Assembly: GCF_900774055.1 (NCBI RefSeq)
Contig: NZ_CAAGSW010000006.1
Span: 62,001-126,000 of the forward strand
Direction: 5' to 3'
Length of the DNA stretch: 64,000 bases
Source: Methanococcoides sp. AM1
Lineage (GTDB): Archaea > Halobacteriota > Methanosarcinia > Methanosarcinales > Methanosarcinaceae
Program-made: the position numbers and the translations under genes
Part shown: piece by piece, positions 1 through 9,196 of the stretch
Position numbering within the stretch: the first letter of the stretch is position 1
Layout of the letters: the number at the start of each line of letters is the position of its first letter
Notes under the pieces: model-generated
Told to the model about the DNA's origin: nothing
Database searches by the model: none
Seen by the model: only the letters and a program-made list of their open reading frames with translations

Positions 1-60
1 TTCATCTACACGTTCGTGTGGGTTCATATCCCTTATTTCTTTTGTACGAAGAATTGCCAT
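1..60 (-). CDS. rpmC: Ribosomal protein L29 (uL29), N-terminal fragment
   Basis: Only the first 20 codons lie in the window; the gene runs off the left edge. They read MAILRTKEIRDMNPHERVDE, the usual archaeal L29 opening, in which a basic start leads into the first helix of this two-helix 23S-binding protein. The ATG at 60-58 sits two bases after the S3 stop codon, and L29 follows S3 in the S10-type operon of all archaea, so context supports the call. The rest of the protein cannot be judged. Confidence 0.85.
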   Translation of the reverse strand, partial: MAILRTKEIRDMNPHERVDE

Positions 61-62
61 GA

Positions 63-998
63 TTAGCCCTCCCTGTGGACACGTGCCATTGGGTGCCAGT
101 AGTCGTGACCTTCATGCTTGTGCTGCCATACATTGTTGACCTCACGGCGCTCTTCTCCATCAACTATCTCAATTGTAGCTTCTGACTCTTCTGCGGATTC
201 AGCCACAGGTTCTTCTGCCACAACTTCTGCTTCTGAAGTTTCTTCGACTGCTGCTTCTACAGTTTCAGCTTCTACTTCTGTTGCTGCTTCAACAACTGTT
301 TCTTCAGCCTCTACAGCTGCACCTTCAGCTTCTACAAGCTCTTCAATGCCTGCACTCTTTGCTTCTTCAGCAGGAGCAACGACACCAGATGCTGCAAGTT
401 CCTCGGCAGTCTTCATTCTGTATGCGTCCGGAAGGACTGCATCAGGATGAATTATACGTACACTGCATCCAAGGGTACCAAGTTTCTTGACAGCAACAGC
501 GAAACCGTCGTCGACAATATCTTCAGCAGGCTTTCCTGCATGCTTGATATAGCCGTTGACCATCTTCTCCACCCTTGACCTTGAACCGGTCAATTTTCCG
601 GAGATGACGATCTCACAGCCAAGTGCACCAGCGTTCATGATAGCACGCATGGTGTTGTGACCGGCTTTCCTGAAATACCATCCTCTTTCGATGGAAGAAG
701 CAAGTCTTGATGCCATCATCTGTGCATTCAGCTCAGGCCTCTTAACTTCCTGTGCATCGATCTGAGGGTTGTCCAGATCATATAACCTGTCTACATCACG
801 GGTCAGTTTACGGATAACCTTTCCAGCCTTTCCGATAACCATACCTGGTTTCTCAGCATAGACTGTTATCTGGGTTCCCATTGGAGTACGGTTGATTTCC
901 ATACCACCATAACCAGCCCTGCTTAATTGTTTTGCAAAATATTCATCCATGGATGCCTTTACGTATCCATCCTGGACGAACTTTCTCTCTACAGCCAT
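63..998 (-). CDS. rpsC: Ribosomal protein S3 (uS3) with long acidic tail
   Basis: Small-subunit protein at the mRNA entry channel. Residues 1-205 hold the conserved body, including the type 2 KH domain with its GxxG-type loop ([12 protein letters not shown] near residue 54). From about residue 215 to 285 the protein is almost only Ala, Glu, Val and Ser. It ends in a separate His/Trp-rich segment ([21 protein letters not shown]). At 311 residues it is far longer than the 210-240 residues of many archaeal S3 proteins. Its start overlaps the L22 stop by one base, so the two are translationally coupled in the S10-type operon. Confidence 0.96.
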   Translation of the reverse strand: MAVERKFVQDGYVKASMDEYFAKQLSRAGYGGMEINRTPMGTQITVYAEKPGMVIGKAGKVIRKLTRDVDRLYDLDNPQIDAQEVKRPELNAQMMASRLASSIERGWYFRKAGHNTMRAIMNAGALGCEIVISGKLTGSRSRVEKMVNGYIKHAGKPAEDIVDDGFAVAVKKLGTLGCSVRIIHPDAVLPDAYRMKTAEELAASGVVAPAEEAKSAGIEELVEAEGAAVEAEETVVEAATEVEAETVEAAVEETSEAEVVAEEPVAESAEESEATIEIVDGEERREVNNVWQHKHEGHDYWHPMARVHREG

Positions 999-1453
999 TA
1001 GCGCACCTCGCTTATGATCATCTCAATATTGACAGTTTCCGTGTTTTTCGGACTTGCCCTTCCGCGAGCCCTTGGCCTCATACCATGAATCACACGTCCA
1101 CGCTTTGCTGCTGCATGTGCAATGTACATGTGATCTGCATTCAGACCCTTGTATTCTGCATTGCTCTCTGCGTTCTTGAGCAATTTAAGCATTTCAGATG
1201 CAACTTTCACAGGATAACGACCTGCTGCCATTGGCCCCTTTCTGTGACCAAGGCTGTCATTGTGCCTGCCAAAAGGTACTGCCTGCTTCAAAGAGACGAC
1301 CTCTTCAAGATAGCGTTTTGCAGCTTTTGTTTTCATGCCTTTTACTGCTTTGCAGAGTTCACGTGATTTCTTAGGTGAGATATGAAGCTCTGAACCCATT
1401 GCTTTTGAACTGGTCTCTGGATCGAGATCCGTTGTATAGTTGATTCTTGCCAT
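998..1453 (-). CDS. rplV: Ribosomal protein L22 (uL22)
   Basis: Large-subunit protein that lines the peptide exit tunnel. The 151-residue length fits archaeal and eukaryotic-type L22 (L17e). Conserved features are the N-terminal MARINYT, the helix [17 protein letters not shown], and the tunnel beta-hairpin around [18 protein letters not shown] near residues 115-135. It lies between S19 and S3 as in other archaeal S10 operons, 10 nt after the S19 stop and overlapping S3 by one base. Confidence 0.96.
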   Translation of the reverse strand: MARINYTTDLDPETSSKAMGSELHISPKKSRELCKAVKGMKTKAAKRYLEEVVSLKQAVPFGRHNDSLGHRKGPMAAGRYPVKVASEMLKLLKNAESNAEYKGLNADHMYIAHAAAKRGRVIHGMRPRARGRASPKNTETVNIEMIISEVR

Positions 1454-1463
1454 TCACATCACC

Positions 1464-1877
1464 TTACTTCAATGGTACGAACTTACTCGAACGTGTTGCA
1501 CCGACACCAGCGCTTCCGTGTGAAACCCTGTTACGTGTTGGAGAGAACTCGCCGAATCTGTGCCCGATCATTTCAGGCATAATCTCTGTTGCTACGAACG
1601 TCTTACCATTGTAGACCTCAATGGTCCTACCGACCATTTCTGGATAAATGATCATGTTCCTGTAATGAGTTCGTACGTTTTCCTTACCGTCCTTGAACTG
1701 TTGCAGAATATCCTTCTGTTTGTCAGAAAGACCACGGCGTATAGACCTGCGTTCCTTTGCAGGCAGGAGTTCTGCAAATTCTTCAAAACTCAATTGCTGG
1801 AGCTTCTCAACCGTAAGACCACGGAATGTGAACTCTCCCTTTCGTTTTGGTAATCTTGATGTTGATTTCTTTGCCAT
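1464..1877 (-). CDS. rpsS: Ribosomal protein S19 (uS19)
   Basis: Small-subunit head protein that works with S13 near the A and P sites. The 137-residue length is typical of archaeal S19, which has a longer N-terminus than bacterial S19. The diagnostic core is [35 protein letters not shown] at the C-terminus, preceded by the [17 protein letters not shown] strand. The gene sits between L2 and L22 in the conserved order. Confidence 0.96.
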   Translation of the reverse strand: MAKKSTSRLPKRKGEFTFRGLTVEKLQQLSFEEFAELLPAKERRSIRRGLSDKQKDILQQFKDGKENVRTHYRNMIIYPEMVGRTIEVYNGKTFVATEIMPEMIGHRFGEFSPTRNRVSHGSAGVGATRSSKFVPLK

Positions 1878-1894
1878 GTATATTACCTCTTTGT

Positions 1895-2608
1895 TTAACG
1901 TTTTCCGGTCCTACGTGCTGCGATCTGACCAACCTTACGTCCTGGCGGTGCATTCCTGCTCACAGTAGTTGGTCTTCCTGGGTGCTTTCTGTTACCTCCA
2001 CCGAACGGGTGATCGATAACGTTCATGGCAACTCCTGATACGCGTGGGTATTTTGCAGCCCTTGCTTTCATCTTGTGGTATTTCTTACCTGCTTTGAGGA
2101 ATGGTCTGTCAACCCTTCCGCCACCAGCAACGATACCGATTGTTGCCCTGCATTTAGGACTGAACCATTTCAAGACACCGGATGGCATCCTTACAACGAC
2201 CTTGGTAGCTTCACGGGAAACAAGTGTTGCATAAACACCTGATGCTCTTGCGAACTGACCGCCATCGTTTGGTTTTGACTCAATGTTGCATACAGGAATA
2301 CCCTCAGGGATCTCTGCAAGAGGCAGAATGTTACCTGGTTTGACCTCTGCGGAAACACCACAGGCAATCTTCTCACCAACAGCAATTCCCTCTGGAGCAA
2401 GGATCAACTGTTCCTCACCATTCTCAAAGGCTACTTTGACAATAGGAGCTGACCTTGCAGGGTCATGTGTAATATCAATAACTGTACCATTGAGAACGCT
2501 CTCTTCATCCACACGTGGGTGTTTGAGTGCGGCTTTGTACTTGTGTGATGGAGCCCTGTATGTTGGACTTCCTCGACCTCTGTTTTGTGATATAAGTCTT
2601 TTAGCCAT
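1895..2608 (-). CDS. rplB: Ribosomal protein L2 (uL2)
   Basis: Primary 23S rRNA-binding protein close to the peptidyl transferase centre. At 237 residues it matches archaeal L2 (L8e type). Hallmarks are [22 protein letters not shown] at the start and, near residues 195-225, [22 protein letters not shown], with the conserved His needed for peptidyl transferase assembly. The tail [15 protein letters not shown] is basic. It is 17 nt upstream of S19 and 11 nt downstream of L23. Confidence 0.97.
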   Translation of the reverse strand: MAKRLISQNRGRGSPTYRAPSHKYKAALKHPRVDEESVLNGTVIDITHDPARSAPIVKVAFENGEEQLILAPEGIAVGEKIACGVSAEVKPGNILPLAEIPEGIPVCNIESKPNDGGQFARASGVYATLVSREATKVVVRMPSGVLKWFSPKCRATIGIVAGGGRVDRPFLKAGKKYHKMKARAAKYPRVSGVAMNVIDHPFGGGNRKHPGRPTTVSRNAPPGRKVGQIAARRTGKR

Positions 2609-2619
2609 GTACCTTCACC

Positions 2620-2868
2620 TCACACCAAACCGATCCTTGTTGCGATCTCATGTGCAGCATCCGGTTCCTCGAATGTCACCAATGCTTTCTTTAAGCCTTT
2701 CATGGTGGTCATTGTGCGTACTGACTTTACAGAAAAGCCATACATCTTGACCACGTCATCTTCCACCTGCTTCTTGTTAGAGCGTGTGTCGACAACGAAC
2801 TGAAGCTTATTATCATCCATAAGCATCATTGCTTTTTCAGTAATGAATGGATACTTAATAGCACTCAT
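2620..2868 (-). CDS. rplW: Ribosomal protein L23 (uL23)
   Basis: This 82-residue protein sits at the exit tunnel opening, where SRP and chaperones dock. It matches the short archaeal L23 form: [23 protein letters not shown], then [24 protein letters not shown]. The start overlaps the L4 stop by four bases (ATGA), so translation is coupled to L4. Confidence 0.96.
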   Translation of the reverse strand: MSAIKYPFITEKAMMLMDDNKLQFVVDTRSNKKQVEDDVVKMYGFSVKSVRTMTTMKGLKKALVTFEEPDAAHEIATRIGLV

Positions 2869-3626
2869 ATGAACATACCCTCCATATTGGTTATTGCAGA
2901 TTCAGTCCATATTGTAAGTCTGCCTGCATGGGTACCTGGTGCCAGAAGTTCTGCATTCAGGGAGTCTACTGTAGCAACATCGACACCTGAAAGATTGTTA
3001 GCTGCCTTACTGATAGGACTTGCATCCCCAGTAACGATCAAAACACTCTTTCTTGTCTTGTACTTTCGACCCCTGCGCTTACCTTTACCGGCCCTTATGT
3101 GTTTACCGTCCTTTGCGCGGATAACATCATCGTAGACACCAGCTGCCTGGAGGAAGCTGATTACGTCCTTTGTCTTCAAAAGATCTTCAATGGTGTTCTC
3201 TGCAACAAGAGGAACTTCTGCGTCGAATCTGTGTCCGCGTGCCTTTACAAGGTCAGCATCGATAGTTGCTGCAATTGCGGATCTGATAGCCAGACGCTTC
3301 TCTTTCTTGTTGATCTTCTCTGTACGGTCGGTCTCCGGCTTTGGAGGATGTGCACGCCTTCCGCCCACTGCCTGTGGGATTCTTGCGACACGGCTTCCAT
3401 TGGATATCCTTGGAACCTGTGCAACACCTCTGCCTGATCCCCAGGAGTGTGCTGATGTTTCCATACCTGAATACTTCTTAGGACCATATGGCTGGAGTCT
3501 GTTAGCCTGTGCAGAAAGAACTGCTTTCTTGATAAGATCCGGCCTGAAAATCTCATTAAAGACTTCCGGCAATGCGATCTCGCCTTTAGCATTTCCTGAT
3601 AAATCAATAATATTTGCTGTGGTCAT
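2865..3626 (-). CDS. rplD: Ribosomal protein L4 (uL4)
   Basis: Large-subunit assembly protein with an internal loop reaching the exit tunnel. At 253 residues it is the archaeal/eukaryotic L4 (L1e) type. Conserved blocks include [28 protein letters not shown] near residues 46-75, the loop [19 protein letters not shown], and [21 protein letters not shown] near residues 180-200. It lies between L3 and L23. L4 autoregulates the S10 operon in some bacteria; nothing in the sequence proves the same here. Confidence 0.97.
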   Translation of the reverse strand: MTTANIIDLSGNAKGEIALPEVFNEIFRPDLIKKAVLSAQANRLQPYGPKKYSGMETSAHSWGSGRGVAQVPRISNGSRVARIPQAVGGRRAHPPKPETDRTEKINKKEKRLAIRSAIAATIDADLVKARGHRFDAEVPLVAENTIEDLLKTKDVISFLQAAGVYDDVIRAKDGKHIRAGKGKRRGRKYKTRKSVLIVTGDASPISKAANNLSGVDVATVDSLNAELLAPGTHAGRLTIWTESAITNMEGMFI

Positions 3627-3631
3627 TCACT

Positions 3632-4645
3632 TCACCCCTGCTTGGACTGTGTACTAATGTGAACGATCTGAGGTTCTCCCATGCTGGATACCTTTGATCT
3701 TGTTGGTTCCCTGAGTCTGATCAGTCTCTTTGATGGACCTGGAACACTGCCTTTGATCAAGATATAGTTGCCACGAACAACACCATAGTTGGTAAATCCG
3801 CCTGCAGGATTGATCTCTTCAGCGTCTGAAGACATCTTTAAGATCCTCTTGTTGTACTCAGTTCTCTGATGGTAACCCATCTGACCCTGCTGTGGTACTC
3901 TCCAGCTAACGTGTGCAGGAGTCCATGGACCAAGGGTACCGACCTGTCTCAAACTTCCCTGACGGGAGTGTTTGTTCTTCATGAGGTTGATTCCCCATCT
4001 CTTTACCGGACCCTGTGTACCGTGACCGGTTGTGATAGCTGCAACATCGATGATTCCACCGTTGTCAAACACATCTGAAACATCCATCATGGTTCCCAGA
4101 ATGGTTTTTGCGAACTCGAACTTTGCGCCCACATCAGATCCACTTACACCAGTTTCCATTACATCAGGTACCTTCTTTGGAACACCAGTAAGTGTTGAAG
4201 GTAATGTGTATGTGATGAGCCTGATGTCCGTTGCCTTGCCGTTTTCGACAAGTGACCCGATCTTTTCGAGTGCTGCATTGACGTCATGGTTCTTTGGAGC
4301 TTTGATCCTGCGGTCAAGATCGCTGTCCAGAACATTTGTCCATGCTTCTGCAAGAGCTTTCTCACCATGAGTGTTCTCGCCGTATGCACGAATTGCTGCA
4401 ACACGGATTGCTGGGGTCTCAATGACAGTTACAGGAACGGATATTTCAGTACCCTCTGTAAGACTGTTCTTTGTGTCATCGATCATGATAACGTGAGTCA
4501 TACCGACCTTGTAACCTGCAAAACCCTGCAGTTTAGGTTCGGCACTAGACTCTGGCCATGATCTAAACCTTGGAATGTGACTTTGTGCTCGCTTGCGTGG
4601 ACTGAATGCAAGTGAACCCCGTCTTGGTCTGTGTCCTTTTGCCAT
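3632..4645 (-). CDS. rplC: Ribosomal protein L3 (uL3)
   Basis: First gene of this S10-type operon, an early-assembly 23S-binding protein. I start it at the ATG at 4645 ([19 protein letters not shown]), the universal archaeal L3 opening, which has an AAGGAG ribosome-binding site just upstream at about 4651-4657. The open frame extends 46 codons further, but that part is Cys/Phe-rich and lies in the leader. The 337-residue protein contains [13 protein letters not shown] and [11 protein letters not shown], both diagnostic of the family. Confidence 0.96.
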   Translation of the reverse strand: MAKGHRPRRGSLAFSPRKRAQSHIPRFRSWPESSAEPKLQGFAGYKVGMTHVIMIDDTKNSLTEGTEISVPVTVIETPAIRVAAIRAYGENTHGEKALAEAWTNVLDSDLDRRIKAPKNHDVNAALEKIGSLVENGKATDIRLITYTLPSTLTGVPKKVPDVMETGVSGSDVGAKFEFAKTILGTMMDVSDVFDNGGIIDVAAITTGHGTQGPVKRWGINLMKNKHSRQGSLRQVGTLGPWTPAHVSWRVPQQGQMGYHQRTEYNKRILKMSSDAEEINPAGGFTNYGVVRGNYILIKGSVPGPSKRLIRLREPTRSKVSSMGEPQIVHISTQSKQG

Positions 4646-5060
4646 TTGTATTCTCCTTCTTTTACGATTCTTTTTGAAACAACGTTTCGTTTTTTCATGA
4701 TGTAGGCCAAGACAGTGAAAAGAGTTTAAGTTCCAAAATGTATGCAATGCCCCCATAGCTCGAAACAGAGCTATGCAGACCAACTGCCCACATTACGCGG
4801 AAAGCAAGATAACTAACATACTTGTAATTACGGATAGGATGAATCCTTCCGTACGTTCGTACTCAATCATCTCTAAAAGATCTAGCCATTCGGTGTCCCC
4901 TTGTACACATTTGCACACAAGAGCGGGCATTCCGTGAAGAGGCCCATGAACACTTCCTGTTAAATCCGACTTTTCACACTTGCTTATTCCTACGTTATGA
5001 TCTTTAGTCTTGTAAAGTGGCAAGGCCAAATTACATACTTAATCCTAACTTAGGCTCTCT
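4646..5060 (-). promoter_or_regulatory. Long 5' leader of the ribosomal operon with a strong hairpin
   Basis: The likely transcription start (about 5050, set by the TATA box at 5074-5083) is some 400 nt from the L3 start codon. The leader contains a perfect 8-bp inverted repeat, CATAGCTC at 4754-4761 and GAGCTATG at 4768-4775, with a 6-nt loop. A weak 78-codon frame (5029 to 4793, TTG start, no ribosome-binding site) lies inside; I do not count it as a gene. A cis-acting control element for ribosomal protein synthesis is an inference. Confidence 0.5.
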
Positions 5061-5073
5061 AAATGTTAGATTG

Positions 5074-5083
5074 TATATATAAA
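5074..5083 (-). promoter_or_regulatory. TATA box of the ribosomal operon
   Basis: On the minus strand this reads TTTATATATA, preceded by CAAAACC, which fits an archaeal TATA box with an adjacent BRE. It predicts transcription starting near 5050. A small palindrome (CCTAACTTAGG, 5044-5054) lies at the predicted start site. Confidence 0.6.
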
Positions 5084-5192
5084 GGTTTTGCACAATTGCC
5101 CCACGAAATTGACCGACTAAAATGCATACGACAAGGGGTTTTCACACAACGATGAAAAATAGAGATCACCATTGAACTTATCCAGATATCTC

Positions 5193-5210
5193 AATGGATA
5201 CAATGGATAT
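5193..5210. repeat. Tandem 9-bp direct repeat upstream of the methyltransferase
   Basis: CAATGGATA occurs twice head to tail, about 100 nt before the GTG start. ATCCA at 5181-5185 makes an inverted partner to the first copy. It may be an operator or chance; nothing else ties it to a function. Confidence 0.35.
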
Positions 5211-5311
5211 TAACGTAAAGTGTCCGGATATAATTAAATGTACCGGAGAATATAGACCAAAGCATTGGATGGATTTAAATCGATTGAACCTTTCTTTCCT
5301 ACTGATCATAA

Positions 5312-6334
5312 GTGTCACGAAAAAAGAAATTTGATAACAGAATTAAAGCCGACAATGATGGCCTGCGTTTTGCAACACCGGAAGTAGTTGCAAGCTACCG
5401 TGCCAAACGACTCAGATGCAAAACTATCGCAGACATCAGTTGCGGGATCGGTGGCCAGACTATTTTCTTTGCAAAAGAATGTGAAAAGGTCTACGCCATA
5501 GAGATAGATCCAAAAAAGATCGAATTTGCAAAGAAGAACTGCAAACGTTATGGATTGGACAACGTGGAATTCATCTGCGGAGATGCACTCTCAGAGGAAG
5601 TGATCGAACAGGTTCCAAAAATAGATATCCTGTTCTCAGACCCTGCAAGACCACCATCAGAAGATAAACGTCACGTTTCAAGCCTTGAGCCCGGAATTCC
5701 AAATGTACTTTCTGCATATGCTGAAAAAACGAATAATTTCGCATTCGAAGCACCACCTCAAATGACACCGGACAGGATCCCTTTCGATTGCGAGAAGGAA
5801 TACCTCTCACTTAACGGGCAGTTAAATCGTTTGAACCTATACTTTGGAGACATAAGATCCTGCGACCGTTCAGCAGTTTCCCTACCATCCGAAGCAAGGA
5901 TCGATTCGAATGACGCAAAAGCAGAGATCGTGAAAGCAGAGAATATTGGATCATTTGCTTGTGAACCGGAACCTTCAGTCATCAAAGCCGAACTGCTTCC
6001 AGAGCTTGCAGATGCGATCATGGAAAGATCAAGCTCGCAAGTAAGCCTATTCAGCATTGACCAAAAGAGGGTACTGCTTACTTCCGAATCACCCATCGAC
6101 CACGCCATTGCAAAGAACAATTACGAAGTTCTTAAGGTAGTAGAACTGGACACTGCACTAATAAATAAAGAACTCCGGAAAGAAGATATTGGCGCAGTAA
6201 TATTAAGAGCCGGAATTGACCCTGCAAGATACTGGGAAATGCGAAATGAAATCGAGGAAGGTCTAGTAGGTTCAGGTACAATACATCTTTTTGCAAAGGA
6301 TGGCAAGGCCATCATATGCAAGATAATGTATTGA
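5312..6334 (+). CDS. Class I SAM-dependent methyltransferase, THUMP-like family
   Basis: The N-terminal half is a Rossmann methyltransferase: TIADISCGIGGQTIFFA (SAM-binding motif I, residues 39-55), acidic YAIEIDPKKIEFAKKN (motif II), FICGDAL (motif III) and the catalytic-type DILFSDPARPP near residue 110. The DPAR motif is seen in bacterial and archaeal proteins with a C-terminal THUMP-like domain, and the last 80 residues fit that. The substrate, probably an RNA, is not evident. The start is GTG; a TATA-like ATTTAAATC at about 5273-5281 puts transcription within about 10 nt of it, so the mRNA may be nearly leaderless. Confidence 0.75.
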   Translation: MSRKKKFDNRIKADNDGLRFATPEVVASYRAKRLRCKTIADISCGIGGQTIFFAKECEKVYAIEIDPKKIEFAKKNCKRYGLDNVEFICGDALSEEVIEQVPKIDILFSDPARPPSEDKRHVSSLEPGIPNVLSAYAEKTNNFAFEAPPQMTPDRIPFDCEKEYLSLNGQLNRLNLYFGDIRSCDRSAVSLPSEARIDSNDAKAEIVKAENIGSFACEPEPSVIKAELLPELADAIMERSSSQVSLFSIDQKRVLLTSESPIDHAIAKNNYEVLKVVELDTALINKELRKEDIGAVILRAGIDPARYWEMRNEIEEGLVGSGTIHLFAKDGKAIICKIMY

Positions 6335-6397
6335 ACTTGCAATGTTGACAAATTGTATCCCGGAAAATAGAATACAGATATCAGACATAGTTTCGTA

Positions 6398-6766
6398 TCA
6401 AGTATCCCCGACAAGGAACTTGATACGTTCTACAAACTCAACATTATTAAATGGCTTTGTAATGTAATCATTTGCATTCAATACGTTAAGTCCAAGCATC
6501 TGGTCGAACTTCTGCCCTTTTGCAGAGAGGATAGAAACAGGAACATCAGGCAATTCTTTTTTGATCTTATGGAAAGTTTCCCAACCATCCATATCAGGCA
6601 TCATCAGATCCAGCAGTATAGCATCTGGTTTTTCAATATCAAGGAGTTCCAGACATTTAGCACCACTGCTGACTCCCACTACCTCGAAACCTTCTACTTC
6701 AAGGATGGACCTGACAAGATAAATGGTATCATCCTCATCATCGATGATCATTATTTTCTTGTTCAA
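6398..6766 (-). CDS. Stand-alone response regulator receiver domain
   Basis: A 122-residue single-domain receiver. All catalytic positions are present: the acidic pair in IMIIDDEDD (residues 9-10), the phospho-acceptor Asp in AILLDLMMPDMDG (about residue 53), the Ser in SILSAK, and the Lys in YITKPF (about 105). With no output domain it probably relays phosphate or acts by protein contact, as in many methanogen signalling sets. No kinase gene is adjacent; the kinase-like gene at 36.5 kb lacks its phospho-acceptor His. Confidence 0.9.
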   Translation of the reverse strand: MNKKIMIIDDEDDTIYLVRSILEVEGFEVVGVSSGAKCLELLDIEKPDAILLDLMMPDMDGWETFHKIKKELPDVPVSILSAKGQKFDQMLGLNVLNANDYITKPFNNVEFVERIKFLVGDT

Positions 6767-6968
6767 TGCAACAGAACTCCTGGATTACTTCCATACACTA
6801 TGAATTTACATGACGTAAACATACATATGACCATTAATATCAAACACTACATAAATATTATGCATTTTTCAATTGTCTCTTAAAAAAATAAGAACGCATT
6901 CGATTGAAGCAGTAAAAAAAATTTATGAGACAATATATTTGAATAACTAATCAACATATCCAAAAAAC

Positions 6969-7223
6969 TCAATCCTTAATCTCCGATTCATGCCCCTTCA
7001 AAGAAGTATCCTTCGAAGAGTGGATCCCCAGGACGTTGACAGCATTAATGTCAGAACCACGCACATTAACCCTTTGCACAGGTATAACTGACCCAGGTAG
7101 ACCTGAATCGATAGTGTCCACCATACCACCTACTTTTGAAGACAACTCCACTAATTCAGAATGAAGTTGTTTTGTCTTCTCGACCATTTCCTTGTATTGA
7201 TCAAACACCGTTTTTTCAGACAT
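6969..7223 (-). CDS. Small conserved-looking protein, function unknown
   Basis: 84 residues, hydrophilic. The N-terminal 35 residues are predicted helical and heptad-like (FDQYKEMVEKTKQLHSELVELSSKVGGMVDTI), followed by a Gly/Val-rich segment and a charged tail. No signal peptide or known motif. A good ribosome-binding site (GGTGGT) precedes the ATG, which supports translation. It is followed by the receiver gene on the same strand after about 200 nt, so co-transcription is uncertain. Confidence 0.6.
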   Translation of the reverse strand: MSEKTVFDQYKEMVEKTKQLHSELVELSSKVGGMVDTIDSGLPGSVIPVQRVNVRGSDINAVNVLGIHSSKDTSLKGHESEIKD

Positions 7224-7413
7224 ATTACCACCACCAAGAAAATCATTTCAGATTATTAATTGCAATGGAGAATATATAAGTGATAGCATTTATAGCCTTT
7301 GTCAAATTAATGAAGAAATAAGTTCAAAAGGCAGGAAAAAAGAAAACTAAAGTAAACAAAAAAGTAAAATTTAGAGAAAGTTGCACCATTATTAGGCCAA
7401 GCGTTATCGTCAG

Positions 7414-7421
7414 ATATATAT
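7414..7421 (+). promoter_or_regulatory. TATA box of the RNase P RNA gene
   Basis: GATATATATC lies 25-30 nt before the inferred 5' end of the RNase P RNA, the spacing expected for archaeal TBP/TFB promoters. Confidence 0.6.
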
Positions 7422-7442
7422 CTAACATACACAACCATACAA

Positions 7443-7795
7443 CCGAGAGAGGAAGGACGACCACCGGGCCTTTGGCCTGAGGAAAGTCTCCCCATCATCC
7501 AGATACACGAACACCTGTGAAGGGTGTCTGGCGAGAGCCAGGGCGCTGGCACAGAAACGATACCACCCCATGTTAATGCTATGATACTGAAAGGTTGAGG
7601 TCGCATGGCAAGTGGATGGAACGGCGAAACCTCGTGGGTGCAAGTTGGAAGTAGGGATAAAACGGGTTTCTGGACCGTCCCGAAGTTATTAACGCTTAGC
7701 CGAATGTCGTCAATGCAAGAGTCCGTAAGGACCTTCACTATCCGCCCTGCGGATAAGGAATTTTGCATCAACAGAAGGGAGCTTACTCTCCTCAC
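7443..7795 (+). ncRNA. rnpB: RNase P RNA (archaeal type A)
   Basis: The catalytic RNA that removes 5' leaders from pre-tRNAs. Conserved elements are in order: CR-I GAGGAAAGTC at 7479-7488, an ACAGAAA box at 7551-7557, and CR-V ACAGAAGGGAGCTTACT at 7771-7787, which forms the P4 helix with CR-I. The ends pair as P1 (GAGAG near 7445 with CTCTC near 7786-7790). A TATA box and a T-run (7807-7816) flank it. The length of about 350 nt is usual. Exact ends are estimated. Confidence 0.93.
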
Positions 7796-7854
7796 TCACA
7801 AACCACATTTTTGTTTCGGAATAAAGTTACAAGGACGAAACGGTCGAAAAACAA

Positions 7855-8472
7855 TCATGCAAACATCTTCATAGTGTCAGTAACGAGATCGTAATCTACT
7901 TTTGTATTATAGCAACCATCGTTCAGCATAGGGACACCATAGGTCACAACACTTGTTCCTGCAAGTGATCTCATTCCCTTATTTATCTCATAGTCACATG
8001 CAATGACCAGTACACCATCTGCATAGTGGTCCTTCAGGATGTTCTTGACAAAAGAAGAACCAGTTACAATGTAGAGATCATACCCATATTCTTTTGCATC
8101 TTCTTTCAACTCACCCATAACGCACTTGCCACAGGACTTGCACTGTATACCATATTTCGTTGCGTATGCAGGACAATCAAGTGAACGCATGCAATGTGGA
8201 ACGAACATAAGCCGTTTCTTTGTCTTTGCAAAATCAGACTTGTGTGCAGAATTCTTTAAAGAGACCATCCACCTATCAAGTTTTCTTGGATCTGAGAACT
8301 TACAAAAGAAATATTTAAGTGGCAGGAAAAAGAAATCCAGCACATTAGCAAAAAAACCAGAAAGCCAGACGCTTCGAGTAAGACTTACACGGCTAACATA
8401 AAGAGATAGAGCCGAAATAAAAATAGATAGCCCTAAAAAGACCAATAATAATTTGCCTATCAAGTTATACAT
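7855..8472 (-). CDS. DUF116 family membrane-anchored Cys-rich protein (second copy)
   Basis: 205 residues. An N-terminal membrane helix (residues 4-26) is followed by a cytosolic domain with the DUF116 signature: PHCMRSLDCPA, then CKSCGKCVMGEL, YIVTGSSFVK, VLVIACDYE and MLNDGCYNTKVD. The cysteine pattern suggests an iron-sulfur or other metal site. The biochemical role of the family is unknown. The start lies within the end of the upstream paralogue (8-nt overlap), so the pair is one transcriptional and translational unit. Confidence 0.85.
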   Translation of the reverse strand: MYNLIGKLLLVFLGLSIFISALSLYVSRVSLTRSVWLSGFFANVLDFFFLPLKYFFCKFSDPRKLDRWMVSLKNSAHKSDFAKTKKRLMFVPHCMRSLDCPAYATKYGIQCKSCGKCVMGELKEDAKEYGYDLYIVTGSSFVKNILKDHYADGVLVIACDYEINKGMRSLAGTSVVTYGVPMLNDGCYNTKVDYDLVTDTMKMFA

Positions 8473-9100
8473 TGCAGAGCTCCATTTTTTCGATCACTTC
8501 GGAAACATCCACCTTTGTGTTGAAGCAACCATCTTTCAAGAGGCAAACACCCTGAACCGGCATAAATGATATCTCCTCCATGGACTCTGAGAGCTCATTA
8601 TAACAGGCCACACCTATACACGAATTGGGCCTGTGTGCTTTCATGATCTTCTTTACAAAGCTACCACCAGGAATCACATAAACCCTGAAACCATGTTCAT
8701 CAGCAGCTTCACAGATGTTTCCGATATCGCATAGACCACACTTTTTACATTCATATCCAATTATGGGATCACATCGGGCCCTGCAATTGGCATGACGCAT
8801 ACACTGAGGCAAAAATACAGCCCTTGGGCCTTTTGCATTGATAAAATCATCAAGCATTACAGCATTTCTTACCTCAATAAGGATCTCATCCACAAGAGTG
8901 TCCCTTATAGAGAAGACGCCACACATCCATTTGGCAGGTGAGTAGAACAGATAAAGCATGAATAAAACGAAATTCGGGAAGACGACCTTTTTCTTCTTAA
9001 AACTGTAAGATCCAACAAGTAAAGCCAGAACGATCCCCAGTAGAACAAAGAGAAGCAGATATACGAATAGCTTACCCAGAAGTTCATAGGGAATTTCCAT
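8465..9100 (-). CDS. DUF116 family membrane-anchored Cys-rich protein (first copy)
   Basis: A 211-residue paralogue of the next gene, with the same layout: a membrane helix (residues 8-30), then PQCMRHANCRARC, CKKCGLCDIG, YVIPGGSFVKKI, IGVACYNE and LLKDGCFNTKVD. A TATA-like element (minus-strand TTTTAAATAT, 9121-9130) is about 26 nt from the ATG, and no ribosome-binding site is visible, so the mRNA is probably leaderless. Duplication and divergence of DUF116 within one operon is the main oddity. Confidence 0.85.
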   Translation of the reverse strand: MEIPYELLGKLFVYLLLFVLLGIVLALLVGSYSFKKKKVVFPNFVLFMLYLFYSPAKWMCGVFSIRDTLVDEILIEVRNAVMLDDFINAKGPRAVFLPQCMRHANCRARCDPIIGYECKKCGLCDIGNICEAADEHGFRVYVIPGGSFVKKIMKAHRPNSCIGVACYNELSESMEEISFMPVQGVCLLKDGCFNTKVDVSEVIEKMELCNV

Positions 9101-9196
9101 GAATCAGAGAGGAAGTAGCAATATTTAAAAGTAACTGTGAAAGAGAACTGAGTAAAAATAAAAAAGAATATAAAAAATTAATGAAAGGTAGAGATA

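Noticed and set aside
118-450. Ser/Thr/Ala-rich plus-strand ORF
   Set aside because: Mirror of the Ala/Glu-rich S3 linker, so a low-complexity shadow frame.
4646-4783. 46-codon N-terminal extension of L3
   Set aside because: Cys/Phe/His-rich sequence unlike any L3; the ATG at 4645 has a good ribosome-binding site and the family's standard N-terminus.
4793-5029. 78-codon ORF in the ribosomal operon leader
   Set aside because: TTG start without a ribosome-binding site, no recognisable family, and it lies in what looks like a structured leader. Kept only as a comment on the leader.
7307-7795. ORFs on the strand opposite the RNase P RNA gene
   Set aside because: Antisense to a clearly recognised structural RNA; composition follows the RNA.
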